This document shows positions 15,976 to 23,655 of a stretch of 64,000 nt of DNA, in pieces. Within the stretch, counting starts at the first letter, position 1. Every line of letters begins with the position of its first letter. Under the pieces are notes generated by a model. That model had not been told where the DNA came from, searched no databases, and was given only the letters and a program-made list of their open reading frames with translations. The DNA is taken from positions 1 to 64,000 of the forward strand of contig NZ_RCVZ01000019.1 in the NCBI RefSeq assembly GCF_003668575.1, given 5' to 3'. The position numbers were made by a program, and so were the translations under genes. The stretch comes from Falsibacillus albus. Lineage in GTDB: Bacteria; Bacillota; Bacilli; Bacillales; DSM-25281.

Positions 15976-16726
15976 CCGCTATCCTCTGTAAAAAGAAAGA
16001 CCACATCGCCGCATCGGTTTCTTCTTCAGTGGTGAGATGGTTCCAGTCTTTGTTTCCAAAGACTGCGTTAAAGTCTTCTCCCTCGTATTTCTTTTTAAAA
16101 TGATCCAAATAAGAAAGGATCTGCTCTTTTTCATTTACTGTATTGGACTGTTTAGACTCCTGCCACTCTCTTATGTCATCATGGTAGGATTCCACTGCTT
16201 CTTTCACTTGATACCTTACCCCAGACGGTGCATCGTACCAAAAGTCAGGATGAATCCTGATTTTCTCGTTTGTCGTCTTTCGTTTCACCTGGTCTAAGTT
16301 GCCGTCTTCTGATTTTTTGAGAAATCTTCCTTCATTAATCCAGTTGTTGATCGTTGTTGTACTCACACCGAAGTAAGTAGCTAGCTGTCCTGTGGTGTAT
16401 CCCTTGATGTTAGTAGGGTTAGGTGTTTTCATCTTTAATGACCGAACTTTACGAGTCCCGCTAGCGACCTTAACCATTTCAAGCAAGATCTTTTCAAGGG
16501 CTTCCTTTGCAGCATCATAGTCATCGAGAAGAAGGGTTTCCGACCAATTACTGGTGGATGCCAATGTGGTGTCCTTGATGAGGTTGGTCATGGCTTTGAT
16601 GAAAATGAGACGAAAATGATTATCGTTGAAACAAATGGATGCCCACTCTTCTACATCTAATTCATGAAGTAAATGAATCTTTTCCTCATACACTCTTTTT
16701 TCAATTTCCGTGATTGGCATATGCAT
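15953..16726 (-). CDS. HTH protein, first gene of overlapping operon
   Basis: 257 residues from ATG 16726 (GGAGG 9 bases upstream; ATG 16720 also possible). A central MerR/excisionase-type helix-turn-helix is visible (about 109-135; GQLATYFGVSTTTINNWINE), followed by a wing with ISSE-like basic residues (QVKRKTTNEKIRIHPDFW). The N-terminal 90 residues are helical and acidic; the C-terminus is acidic. Likely a DNA-binding repressor or antitoxin-like protein. Its promoter region carries three ACTRCAAGT repeats on the same helix face. The longer family is not recognised. Confidence 0.65.
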   Translation of the reverse strand: MHMPITEIEKRVYEEKIHLLHELDVEEWASICFNDNHFRLIFIKAMTNLIKDTTLASTSNWSETLLLDDYDAAKEALEKILLEMVKVASGTRKVRSLKMKTPNPTNIKGYTTGQLATYFGVSTTTINNWINEGRFLKKSEDGNLDQVKRKTTNEKIRIHPDFWYDAPSGVRYQVKEAVESYHDDIREWQESKQSNTVNEKEQILSYLDHFKKKYEGEDFNAVFGNKDWNHLTTEEETDAAMWSFFLQRIADEEDSRD

Positions 16727-16753
16727 CACCTCTTACCTCCAACTCTACACATA

Positions 16754-16802
16754 ACTGCAAGTAACTACAAGTTTTAACACAGAACAGAAACTTACTACAA
16801 GT
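16754..16802 (-). promoter_or_regulatory. Three same-face direct repeats (operator candidates)
   Basis: ACTGCAAGT at 16754-16762, ACTACAAGT at 16764-16772 and ACTACAAGT at 16794-16802. Starts are 10 and 30 bp apart, so all three lie on one face of the helix. They occupy the promoter zone of the minus-strand HTH operon, which suggests autoregulation by the HTH protein. Confidence 0.65.
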
Positions 16803-16845
16803 ATAGTGTGGTACCTTAAGAATTATACATTTTTGGAGGGCCAAT

Positions 16846-16908
16846 GATGCGAGTTTCTGGATGAACAGCGGGGCAGGAGTGTCTCATAGCGAATTGAGGA
16901 AGCTAAAG
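16846..16908. repeat. Decayed interior fragment of the 285-bp element
   Basis: GATGCGAGTTTCTGGATGAA followed by CAGCGGGGCAGG lines up with the interior of the element near 19625-19680 (GTGCGAGACTCCGG ... CAGCGGGCCAGG), with scattered substitutions. No ends are visible. Confidence 0.45.
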
Positions 16909-16989
16909 CATTTGAAAAACAAGATCTTTTCGATGTGTCCATTTCCCTATCATTTTCTCTATATAGAAGACAAAAGGAGATGATAGGAA

Positions 16990-17277
16990 GTGTTTATTTC
17001 AGCGTATGCAGCCTCAAGGGACGAGAAGTTTCCGACGGAGAGCCTAAAGGTGTATCGTCTGTTGCATGAACTATTGAATGATAAGGCATTGAGAAAAGAT
17101 GATGGATACCGATTTCTGCCATACAGGGAGATTTGGGAGAGCGGGATCGAACGCGGCCTTTTCACTTTTTATGAAGATCCGTTTGCAGTGATGATGGACA
17201 TGCTGACAGTCATGGAAGAAGCAGGATTGGTGATGCGTAAGCGGGTGACTGGGGGGAGCTGGTTTCGGTTTTTATGA
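16990..17277 (+). CDS. Uncharacterised 95-residue protein
   Basis: GTG start with AAAGGAG about 10 bases upstream. Soluble, mixed charge, predicted largely helical with aromatic residues; ends GGSWFRFL. The layout (RLLHELL, PYREIWESGIERG, MDMLTVMEEAGLVMRKR) reads like a winged-helix-type small protein, but I cannot assign a family. Stands alone between the HTH operon promoter and the 52-bp array. Confidence 0.5.
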   Translation: MFISAYAASRDEKFPTESLKVYRLLHELLNDKALRKDDGYRFLPYREIWESGIERGLFTFYEDPFAVMMDMLTVMEEAGLVMRKRVTGGSWFRFL

Positions 17278-17303
17278 AATGAAAGCAGAGATAGTTCCAG
17301 TCT

Positions 17304-17459
17304 AATAGCTTCCATTTGAGAGCCAGCACCCGGGAAACGGTATCAAGTCGAAGCGAATAACTCCCGATTGAGAGTCGGCCCAGGTGAAACGGGACCAAAT
17401 CCGCGCGATGATCTCTCGTTTGTAGCCAGCCCTCAGTATGTGGGCATCCTTCAACGTAA
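17304..17459. repeat. Three 52-bp tandem units
   Basis: Units at 17304-17355, 17356-17407 and 17408-17459. The first two share TGAGAG-CAGC/TCGG-CC, GGTGAAACGG/GGGAAACGG and AAGTC/AAATCC blocks; the third is more decayed. No open frame is supported. The sequence family differs from the arrays at 1 and 25912, but the period is the same. Confidence 0.7.
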
Positions 17460-17581
17460 ATCAACCATAACCTTTTCTCCTTACTCTATTTTACGAAAAT
17501 TACTAGAATTGCCCTCACCCTTTCCTCCTAATGAAATACTATATTATGTACCATAATTAATAGATAGTTAGGAGGTTTTAG

Positions 17582-18118
17582 ATGGAGAAAACAGTAGAAG
17601 TACAGCTTTCCCCTCCATGGGTGACGTATTATAATGAACTGCTCAATACGATCGGCAAGGATCCGGATGCAACTGTCGGACCGCTGATTCCGTCAGACGG
17701 AAATTATATCGTCCCTGTTATGGTAATGGGGGATGGAAAAGCTGAAGCGCTGGCTACCTTGTTGAAGCCAACAGTGGAGTTTGGTGGTGTGACGCTCACC
17801 GTAGTCGTCATCAACGAGGAACAGCAAATCGTCAGCCCGCTCCCTTGTCCGTTAGGGGTATTTGCCGTAGCCGATCTTGCGGATACTGCGTTGTCCGGTA
17901 ATCCGTACTACGATCAGACAGTAGTCAAACGATTATCCCCGGGAGGTCCGAATGCGGTCTACCCGGTTTTCGCGCCTGAAGTGATTCAGTTCTTCAATGA
18001 TGATATTTCCAACTTGTGCAACAACTTTACAGGCGTAGCATCCAAGGTTTTTGCAGAAGTGATGATAGAAGAACTCTGTCGTGTTTCGATATTATTTTCC
18101 ACTAGCTGCGAAGAGTAA
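17582..18118 (+). CDS. Unrecognised 178-residue protein
   Basis: ATG behind a strong TAGGAGG 7 bases upstream, with an AT-rich promoter zone (TATATTATG at 17539). Soluble, no signal peptide. N-terminal PPWVTYYNELLNTIG, a beta-rich centre (TVEFGGVTLTVVVINEEQQI) and a Cys-containing helical C-terminus (NDDISNLCNNFTGVASKVF, EELCRVSILFSTSCEE). Composition and codon use look normal for the window, and it ends at a good terminator, so it is a real gene. I cannot name a family or role. Confidence 0.65.
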   Translation: MEKTVEVQLSPPWVTYYNELLNTIGKDPDATVGPLIPSDGNYIVPVMVMGDGKAEALATLLKPTVEFGGVTLTVVVINEEQQIVSPLPCPLGVFAVADLADTALSGNPYYDQTVVKRLSPGGPNAVYPVFAPEVIQFFNDDISNLCNNFTGVASKVFAEVMIEELCRVSILFSTSCEE

Positions 18119-18172
18119 GTGGAAAAGCCTAGATTTAACGTAAGCCCACAACCCAACGCCTGCCCGGCACTG

Positions 18173-18203
18173 TCTCTTTTCATAGCCAAAAGAGATTGTT
18201 TTT
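18173..18203 (+). terminator. Intrinsic terminator
   Basis: Stem TCTCTTTT / AAAAGAGA with a 7-base loop and a following TTGTTTTT run. Confidence 0.8.
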
Positions 18204-18235
18204 CCTCCTTAGTTGTATAAGGTTATGTACGGAAA

Positions 18236-18269
18236 AAAGCAGCGCACCTTTTTTAAGGCGTGCTGCTTT
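18236..18269. terminator. Second terminator hairpin
   Basis: Near-perfect 15-bp stem AAAGCAGCGCACCTT / AAGGCGTGCTGCTTT with a short T/A loop, in the gap before lacI. Confidence 0.7.
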
Positions 18270-18281
18270 GTATTTGTATAA

Positions 18282-18296
18282 GGGGGTCTGACCCCC
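18282..18296. repeat. GGGGTCTGACCCC element 1
   Basis: GGGGGTCTGACCCCC followed by TTTTATGCTTTAA, one of nine related palindromes in the window. Confidence 0.75.
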
Positions 18297-18390
18297 TTTT
18301 ATGCTTTAATGGAAAAAAGTTGATTCTGCAATTTTCAAAAAACTTCTTGCAATCTTTTTAATGGCATGCTAGATTATAGCCAAGAACAAA

Positions 18391-18483
18391 AATCTAAACG
18401 TTTACATTATTGTTCCATCAGCATTATCTGGTAAAACGTGTATAAGTTCTATTTTTTTTCGTAAGAATCTAAACGTTTACATT
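18391..18483 (+). promoter_or_regulatory. Two identical LacI-type operators
   Basis: AATCTAAACGTTTACATT occurs at 18391-18408 and again, identical, at 18466-18483, 75 bp apart (about seven helix turns). The core TAAACGTTTA is the classic LacI/GalR-family operator centre. The second copy ends 15 bases before the regulator's ATG, overlapping the ribosome-site region. Autoregulation with DNA looping is inferred. Confidence 0.85.
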
Positions 18484-18498
18484 TAGGAGTTTTGTCCA

Positions 18499-19542
18499 AT
18501 GGAAGGAAAAGCAACGATTCAGGATGTAGCGAGAGTCGCTGAGGTCTCGATTGCGACCGTTTCGCGGGTGATCAACAACCAGGGGGGTGTGCGCAAGGCG
18601 ACGGAAGAGCGGATTCTGAAGGCAATCGAGGAGACGGGGTATATCCGCAATGCGGCAGCCCGGTCCATCAAGATCAAGGATACGAAGACGATCGGGGTCA
18701 TCGTTCCGGATATCAATAACCCGTTCTTTCCATCCGTCATGGCAGGAATTGAACAAAAGGCCCGGGAGAATGGCTACTTAGCGATCTTGGCCAGTACGAA
18801 TGAATCCACGGTCGTCGAAGGTGAAATCTTGAAGAACTTTATTGAACGCGGAGTGGACGGCGTGATCCTCACGACGGCGAACGAAGCGGGCGATCATCTG
18901 AAGCAGGTGCACGAACAAGGGATTCCTGTCGTGGCAGTCGACCGAAGCATCCAGCGCTATGATTGCGACACCGTGCTTGTCGATAACGTCAAAGGCTCTT
19001 ATCAGGCGGTGCAGCACATGATCCTTCAAGGCCATGAGAAGATTGCCATCATCTGTGGTCCGCAGAACACAACGCCGGGGCGCGAGCGGTTCATCGGCTA
19101 CAAAAAAGCGCTGGAGGATTACAACATTCCGCTTGATGAACGCTACATCATACAAGGGGACTTTGGCGAGCGAAGCGGTTATTTGGCAGCGAAGGAGCTG
19201 CATGACCTTGAGGAGAGGCCTACAGCGATTTTTGCATCGAACAACTTGATGACGATCGGCTGTGTGAAAGCCGTCAGCGCACTGGACTGGAAGCTCGGCG
19301 AAGAAGTTTCATTCTTTGGATTTGATGACGTCGAGATTGCGACCTTTGTGAATCCGAAACTTAGTGTGGTGTCCCGCCCGATGCATGCCGTCGGGGAAAT
19401 CGCCTTTCAGCTGCTCCATGAACGAATCCAATTCAAGGAGCCGCTGCCGAAACGGGAATACAAACTCTCACCTGAGCTGATCGTCAGGGAATCTTCCAGG
19501 GCTCTCTTTCCAAAGGGGATCCAAAGTGGACAGACCTCATAG
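18499..19542 (+). CDS. LacI family transcriptional regulator
   Basis: 347 residues; AGGAG upstream. N-terminal LacI HTH (TIQDVARVAEVSIATVSRVI) and hinge (NAAARSIK), then a periplasmic-binding-like sugar-sensing domain (TIGVIVPDINNPFF, GRERFIGYKKAL, SFFGFDDVEIA). Controls the adjacent permease/epimerase/kinase operon, by position, and itself through the two operators at 18391 and 18466. The inducer is probably the transported sugar (deoxyribose is proposed from operon content). A 285-bp mobile-like element separates it from the permease gene. Confidence 0.9.
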   Translation: MEGKATIQDVARVAEVSIATVSRVINNQGGVRKATEERILKAIEETGYIRNAAARSIKIKDTKTIGVIVPDINNPFFPSVMAGIEQKARENGYLAILASTNESTVVEGEILKNFIERGVDGVILTTANEAGDHLKQVHEQGIPVVAVDRSIQRYDCDTVLVDNVKGSYQAVQHMILQGHEKIAIICGPQNTTPGRERFIGYKKALEDYNIPLDERYIIQGDFGERSGYLAAKELHDLEERPTAIFASNNLMTIGCVKAVSALDWKLGEEVSFFGFDDVEIATFVNPKLSVVSRPMHAVGEIAFQLLHERIQFKEPLPKREYKLSPELIVRESSRALFPKGIQSGQTS

Positions 19543-19549
19543 TGAATGG

Positions 19550-19834
19550 CTCTTTTCTTAAAGATTGTTGTTTCCTCTAACAGTTTTTTTCAATAGCTCA
19601 TCATATGACGTGGATTGGAGCGTAAGGTGCGAGACTCCGGAGGGAACAGCGGGCCAGGTGAGACCCTGCAGCGAAGCGAGGAGAGGTAAGGTGGATGTTC
19701 GATTAAGTTCGGCACGTCGTGTGCCAACATCGAACGACCTCACTTCGTGTGAGGGCCCTCGGAAAGCGAGCATCCTGAAGCGGAAATCAACCTACACAAC
19801 CTTTAATGATTAGCAACAAACTTTATGAAAAGAG
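19550..19834. mobile_element. 285-bp MITE-like element, fullest copy
   Basis: Bounded by imperfect terminal inverted repeats of 21 bp, 18 matching: CTCTTTTCTTAAAGATTGTTG at 19550-19570 and its complement form at 19814-19834. The interior has GTGGATTGGAGCG ... GCGGAAATCAACC and nested hairpins (GGCAC/GTGCC, CTCAC/GTGAG). No coding capacity. Similar GC-rich intergenic elements with AGCGGAAATCAAC ends are familiar from many Bacillaceae genomes. It begins 8 bases after the lacI stop. Confidence 0.75.
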
Positions 19835-19860
19835 TGTTATAAAAACCCCCTAATGAATAG

Positions 19861-19887
19861 AGGCACGAAGCATTGTGCCTTCTTCTT
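19861..19887 (+). terminator. Weak terminator between lacI and permease
   Basis: AGGCAC / GTGCCT stem with an 8-base loop followed by TCTTCTT. Confidence 0.55.
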
Positions 19888-19897
19888 AAAGATAATA

Positions 19898-19911
19898 TGA
19901 AAGCGCTTTAA
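19898..19911 (+). promoter_or_regulatory. cre site (CcpA)
   Basis: TGAAAGCGCTTTAA differs from the ideal catabolite-responsive palindrome TGAAAGCGCTTTCA at one position. It lies about 110 bases before the permease start, predicting glucose repression of the sugar operon. Confidence 0.8.
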
Positions 19912-20021
19912 ATTACAGTGGTTGAAGTTCATGAAATCAACTTACTATCAATCTATTTTTCTGCCAAATTAGCTTGCGAGTACCAAAGAAAATTTCAATC
20001 AAACAAAGGGGATGTTTGTCC

Positions 20022-21368
20022 ATGAAGAACAACGAATTGATTCAATTGCCTGATGGATATTTGAATCGCACACCTATATTCCAATTTATCCTTGTGTCAT
20101 TGCTGTTTCCGCTCTGGGCGGTCGCGGCGAGCTTGAATGATATTCTCATTGCTCAGTTCAAGCATGTATTTGACCTGAGCGACTTTGCCAGTGCTTTCGT
20201 GCAGAGTGCATTTTACGGAGGGTACTTCCTGATTGCGATCCCGGCTTCCATGGTCATCAAAAAAATGAGCTACAAGGTTGCGATCATGACCGGCCTTCTC
20301 TTTTACATCGTCGGCTGTTCCTTGTTTTACCCGGCGTCCCATATGGCGACGTACACGATGTTCCTTGTGGCGATCTTTGCGATTGCCATCGGGCTGGGCT
20401 TTCTGGAAACGGCGGCCAATACATACAGCTCGATGATTGGCAGCCGCAAGTATGGGATTTTGCGCTTGAACATCAGCCAGACGTTCTACCCACTCGGGTC
20501 GATTGCAGGGATTCTTTTGGGGAAATACTTGGTGTTCCAGGATGGTGCAAGCCTCGAGTCGCAAATGGCGAACATGTCTGATGCTGAAGCGAAGGCATTT
20601 GGGCTGAAGATGCTCCAGCATACACTTGAACCCTATAAATATATCATTTTTGTCCTGGTTGCCATGTTCCTATTGTTTGCATTTACGAAGTTCCCGGCAT
20701 GTAAACCGGCAGCAGAAAAAACAAAAAATAATGAGAAATCGCCTGGCATCGGCCAGACACTGAAATACTTGGCAGGCAACAAACGTTTCCGCAAAGGGGT
20801 TGCGGCTCAATTCTTATATGTCGGCATGCAGGTGACGGTTTGGTCGTTCACGATCCGCCTGGCGCTCGATTTGAATTCGGACTTCAATGAACGTGCGGCT
20901 TCGAACTTCATGGTCTACAGCTTCATTGCCTTTTTTGCCGGTAAGTTCATTGCCAATTTCTTAATGACACGATTCTCTGCTTCTAAAATCTTGTTCAGCT
21001 ATTCGATCATCGGCTCTGCTTTATTGGCCTATGTCGTACTCGTTCCAAACCTCACGGCTGTGTATGCAGCGATTGCAGTGAGTATGCTCTTTGGACCATG
21101 CTGGCCGACGATTTATGCTGAAACACTCGAAGTGGTTGAAAAGAAATATACCGAAACAGCAGGAGCGATCCTCGTCATGTCCATTGTCGGTGGAGCTGTC
21201 ATTCCAGCCATCCAAGGATACGCATCCGACGCATTCGGCTCCATGCAAACGGCGTTCATCGTATCAATGGGCTGCTTCCTATATGTCGGCTTCTACTTCT
21301 TCGGTGAAATGAAGAAACAGAAAGCTGTCGTAAAAGAAACAGACAAATCGATCAAATTGGCGCAGTGA
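20022..21368 (+). CDS. deoP: FucP-family sugar:H+ symporter (probable deoxyribose permease)
   Basis: 448 residues from ATG 20022 with AAAGGGGA 9 bases upstream. Twelve hydrophobic segments. The FucP-type features LWAVAASLNDILIAQFKHVF, FYGGYFLIAIPASMVIKK and ETAANTYSSMIG are clear. FucP proteins import L-fucose or related deoxy or keto sugars by proton symport. Next to a DUF4432 protein and a ribokinase-family kinase rather than fucose enzymes, it best fits DeoP of the deoxyribose system. Plasma membrane. Preceded by a cre site. Confidence 0.78.
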   Translation: MKNNELIQLPDGYLNRTPIFQFILVSLLFPLWAVAASLNDILIAQFKHVFDLSDFASAFVQSAFYGGYFLIAIPASMVIKKMSYKVAIMTGLLFYIVGCSLFYPASHMATYTMFLVAIFAIAIGLGFLETAANTYSSMIGSRKYGILRLNISQTFYPLGSIAGILLGKYLVFQDGASLESQMANMSDAEAKAFGLKMLQHTLEPYKYIIFVLVAMFLLFAFTKFPACKPAAEKTKNNEKSPGIGQTLKYLAGNKRFRKGVAAQFLYVGMQVTVWSFTIRLALDLNSDFNERAASNFMVYSFIAFFAGKFIANFLMTRFSASKILFSYSIIGSALLAYVVLVPNLTAVYAAIAVSMLFGPCWPTIYAETLEVVEKKYTETAGAILVMSIVGGAVIPAIQGYASDAFGSMQTAFIVSMGCFLYVGFYFFGEMKKQKAVVKETDKSIKLAQ

Positions 21369-21445
21369 AGAAAATAGAATAATAAGTTCAGGCAGCCGCA
21401 ATGGGCTGCCTGAACAAATTCATCAACAAGAAAGGGATGCATATC

Positions 21446-22459
21446 ATGGTTGGAACAATTGAACTGCAGCGAACATTTTTCCAAGATCAGAAAAAAGTCA
21501 TCTATCGAGACGAAGAATTTACAGCAAGCCTTTTTCGCTACCCTTCAGGGGTAGAAGCGATCGAAGTGCTCAATTCGCGCGGCCGGATGGTTGTGCTGCC
21601 ATACATGGGGCAGATCATTTGGGATCTTGAATTTGACGGGACGGACCTGAAAATGAAGAATATGTTCTCCCAGCCGAAAAACGTCGAGGCAATTGTCGAT
21701 ACCTATGGATGCTTTGCCTTTCACTCCGGTCTGATTGCCAACGGCTGCCCGGGCCCGGATGATGACCACGAGCTCCACGGTGAAATGGCATGCGCAGAAA
21801 TGGACCTTGCGTGGCTTGAGATTTCCATCGACGGCATCAAGGTCTGCGGGGAAACCGAATATGTAAAGGGCTTCGGACATCACTATTTGGCGTCGCCAAA
21901 TGTTAAAATGATGGCAGGGGCTTCACGAATTGAAATGAACATGAAGGTGAAAAATCTATCAGGTTCTGATATGCCGCTTCAATATATGTGCCACACGAAT
22001 TATGCGTTTATGGAAAATGGCGTGATGACACAGAACATCCCCGATGATGCGTTCGTTCTGCGTGAATCGATCCCGGATCATGTGAAGCCGACCGAACAAT
22101 GGATTACATATAATAAGAAGCTTTTAAACGGTGGCGAAACATTAAATGTGCTGAACCGGCCGGATATGTATGATCCTGAAATCGTCTTTTTTGCCGACCG
22201 GCTGAATGCTTACGGTGAAGAAGTCGAGTTTGAAATGACGGCACCGGATGGCACCGCATTTTTCACTAAATTTTCGACGGCGGAATTGAACTATGCGACT
22301 CGCTGGCTCTTGTACAATGCCGATCAGCAGGTTGGGGCATTCGTACTGCCTGCCACATGCCGTCCGGAAGGTTATGTAAAAGCAGAAAAAGACGGGACAT
22401 TGATCAAGCTCGGCGCAGGGGAAGAGCGTTCATTCACCGTTGTGACCGGAAAGAAATAA
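21446..22459 (+). CDS. deoX: DUF4432 aldose 1-epimerase-like protein
   Basis: 337 residues from ATG 21446, 8 bases after AAAGGGA (the longer frame from 21401 has no site). Beta-supersandwich fold of the aldose epimerase superfamily, with HGEMAC, FGHHYL and MCHTNYAF supplying likely active-site histidines. DUF4432 proteins include DeoX of the Salmonella deoxyribose operon, of about the same length as I recall it. Probably interconverts anomers of the imported sugar before phosphorylation. Lies between permease and kinase genes, 12 bases before the latter. Confidence 0.75.
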   Translation: MVGTIELQRTFFQDQKKVIYRDEEFTASLFRYPSGVEAIEVLNSRGRMVVLPYMGQIIWDLEFDGTDLKMKNMFSQPKNVEAIVDTYGCFAFHSGLIANGCPGPDDDHELHGEMACAEMDLAWLEISIDGIKVCGETEYVKGFGHHYLASPNVKMMAGASRIEMNMKVKNLSGSDMPLQYMCHTNYAFMENGVMTQNIPDDAFVLRESIPDHVKPTEQWITYNKKLLNGGETLNVLNRPDMYDPEIVFFADRLNAYGEEVEFEMTAPDGTAFFTKFSTAELNYATRWLLYNADQQVGAFVLPATCRPEGYVKAEKDGTLIKLGAGEERSFTVVTGKK

Positions 22460-22471
22460 GGAGGAAGAAAT

Positions 22472-23392
22472 ATGGATATTGCAGTCATTGGATCTAACAT
22501 GGTGGATCTCATTTCATACATCGAGAAAATGCCAAAGGAAGGGGAGACGCTCGAAGCGCCGGACTTTGAAATCGGCTGCGGCGGGAAGGGTGCCAACCAG
22601 GCAGTGGCCGCAGCGAAACTGGGCGCGGACGTCATGATGGTGACGAAAGTCGGCGATGACCTATTTGCCGACAACACGATCCAAAACCTTGAAAAATACG
22701 GCATTGATACGGAATTCACGGTTAAGGTGCCCGGTACTTCCAGCGGGGTTGCGCCGATCTTTGTCGACCCTGATTCGAAAAATCGCATCCTGATCATCAA
22801 AGGGGCAAATCAGCACCTCGCACCGGAGGATGTGGCCGCAGCGGCTGAAAAGCTGAAGCAATGTTCCTTGATCGTCCTTCAGCTGGAGGTCCCGCTTCCG
22901 ACCGTGTATCGTGCCATTGAATTCGGCAACGAGCATCATATCCCGGTGATTTTGAACCCGGCACCGGCCTCAAAAGAGCTTGATTTTGAATATGTCTGCA
23001 AAAGCGACTTTTTCATCCCGAATGAAAGCGAGCTGGAAATCTTGACAGACATGCCGGTTGAAAGTGATGAGCAAATTCAGGCGGCAGCCATGACGCTCAT
23101 TGACCGCGGATTAAAAAACGTCATTGTCACGATGGGGAGCCGGGGCGTCATGTGGGTGACGAAGGAAGATGTCCAATCCGTTGCATCCCACACGGTGAAG
23201 GCGCTCGATACAACGGGGGCAGGAGATGCTTTCATCGGCTGTTTCGCACATTATTATGTGAAGAGCCGAGATGTGCTTGAAGCTATGAAAAAAGCGACCG
23301 CCTTCGCAGCATTGAGCGTTACGAAGCGCGGCACGCAAACTTCCTATCCGACTGTCGAGGAAGTAGAGGCGTTTTTACAACAGGATAAATAA
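22472..23392 (+). CDS. deoK: Ribokinase-family sugar kinase (probable deoxyribokinase)
   Basis: 306 residues; AAGGAGG 8 bases before ATG. PfkB family: N-terminal GGKGANQAVAAAKLGADV and the catalytic-base signature ALDTTGAGDAFIGCFAHY. A ribokinase by sequence alone (rbsK-like). The operon partners (FucP-type permease, DUF4432 protein) instead match deoxyribokinase DeoK, which makes deoxyribose-5-phosphate for DeoC aldolase. No deoC is in this window, so it would have to be elsewhere. Final gene of the operon. Confidence 0.8.
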   Translation: MDIAVIGSNMVDLISYIEKMPKEGETLEAPDFEIGCGGKGANQAVAAAKLGADVMMVTKVGDDLFADNTIQNLEKYGIDTEFTVKVPGTSSGVAPIFVDPDSKNRILIIKGANQHLAPEDVAAAAEKLKQCSLIVLQLEVPLPTVYRAIEFGNEHHIPVILNPAPASKELDFEYVCKSDFFIPNESELEILTDMPVESDEQIQAAAMTLIDRGLKNVIVTMGSRGVMWVTKEDVQSVASHTVKALDTTGAGDAFIGCFAHYYVKSRDVLEAMKKATAFAALSVTKRGTQTSYPTVEEVEAFLQQDK

Positions 23393-23401
23393 TGTCACAT
23401 T

Positions 23402-23450
23402 GGGGGTCTGGCACCGTTTCGCGCATGAACGCAACGGGGGTCAGACCCCC
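23402..23450. repeat. GGGGTCTGACCCC element 2
   Basis: GGGGGTCTGGCACCGTT ... AACGGGGGTCAGACCCCC hairpin with a CGCATGAACGCAA-containing loop. It acts as the apparent terminator of the sugar operon. Confidence 0.75.
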
Positions 23451-23655
23451 GTTGGTTTATTCGCGCATTAAACAATAATTTTCTTGTGAAAAATGAGCAG
23501 AAAGAAGAATCGTGAAGATGTGGAGTGTGTTATTCTATTTCTATGTATAAGTACGAAAGTAGGAATGAGTGTTTTGCTGTGTTAACGCATTACCGTAATA
23601 GTGGTGTTGATTAACGCAATGCAGCCTCCGTTCCATAATAGAAAGGATTTTCAAT

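Noticed and set aside
17304-17459. CRISPR array
   Set aside because: Units are contiguous and diverge along their whole length; there are no repeat-spacer blocks and no cas genes.
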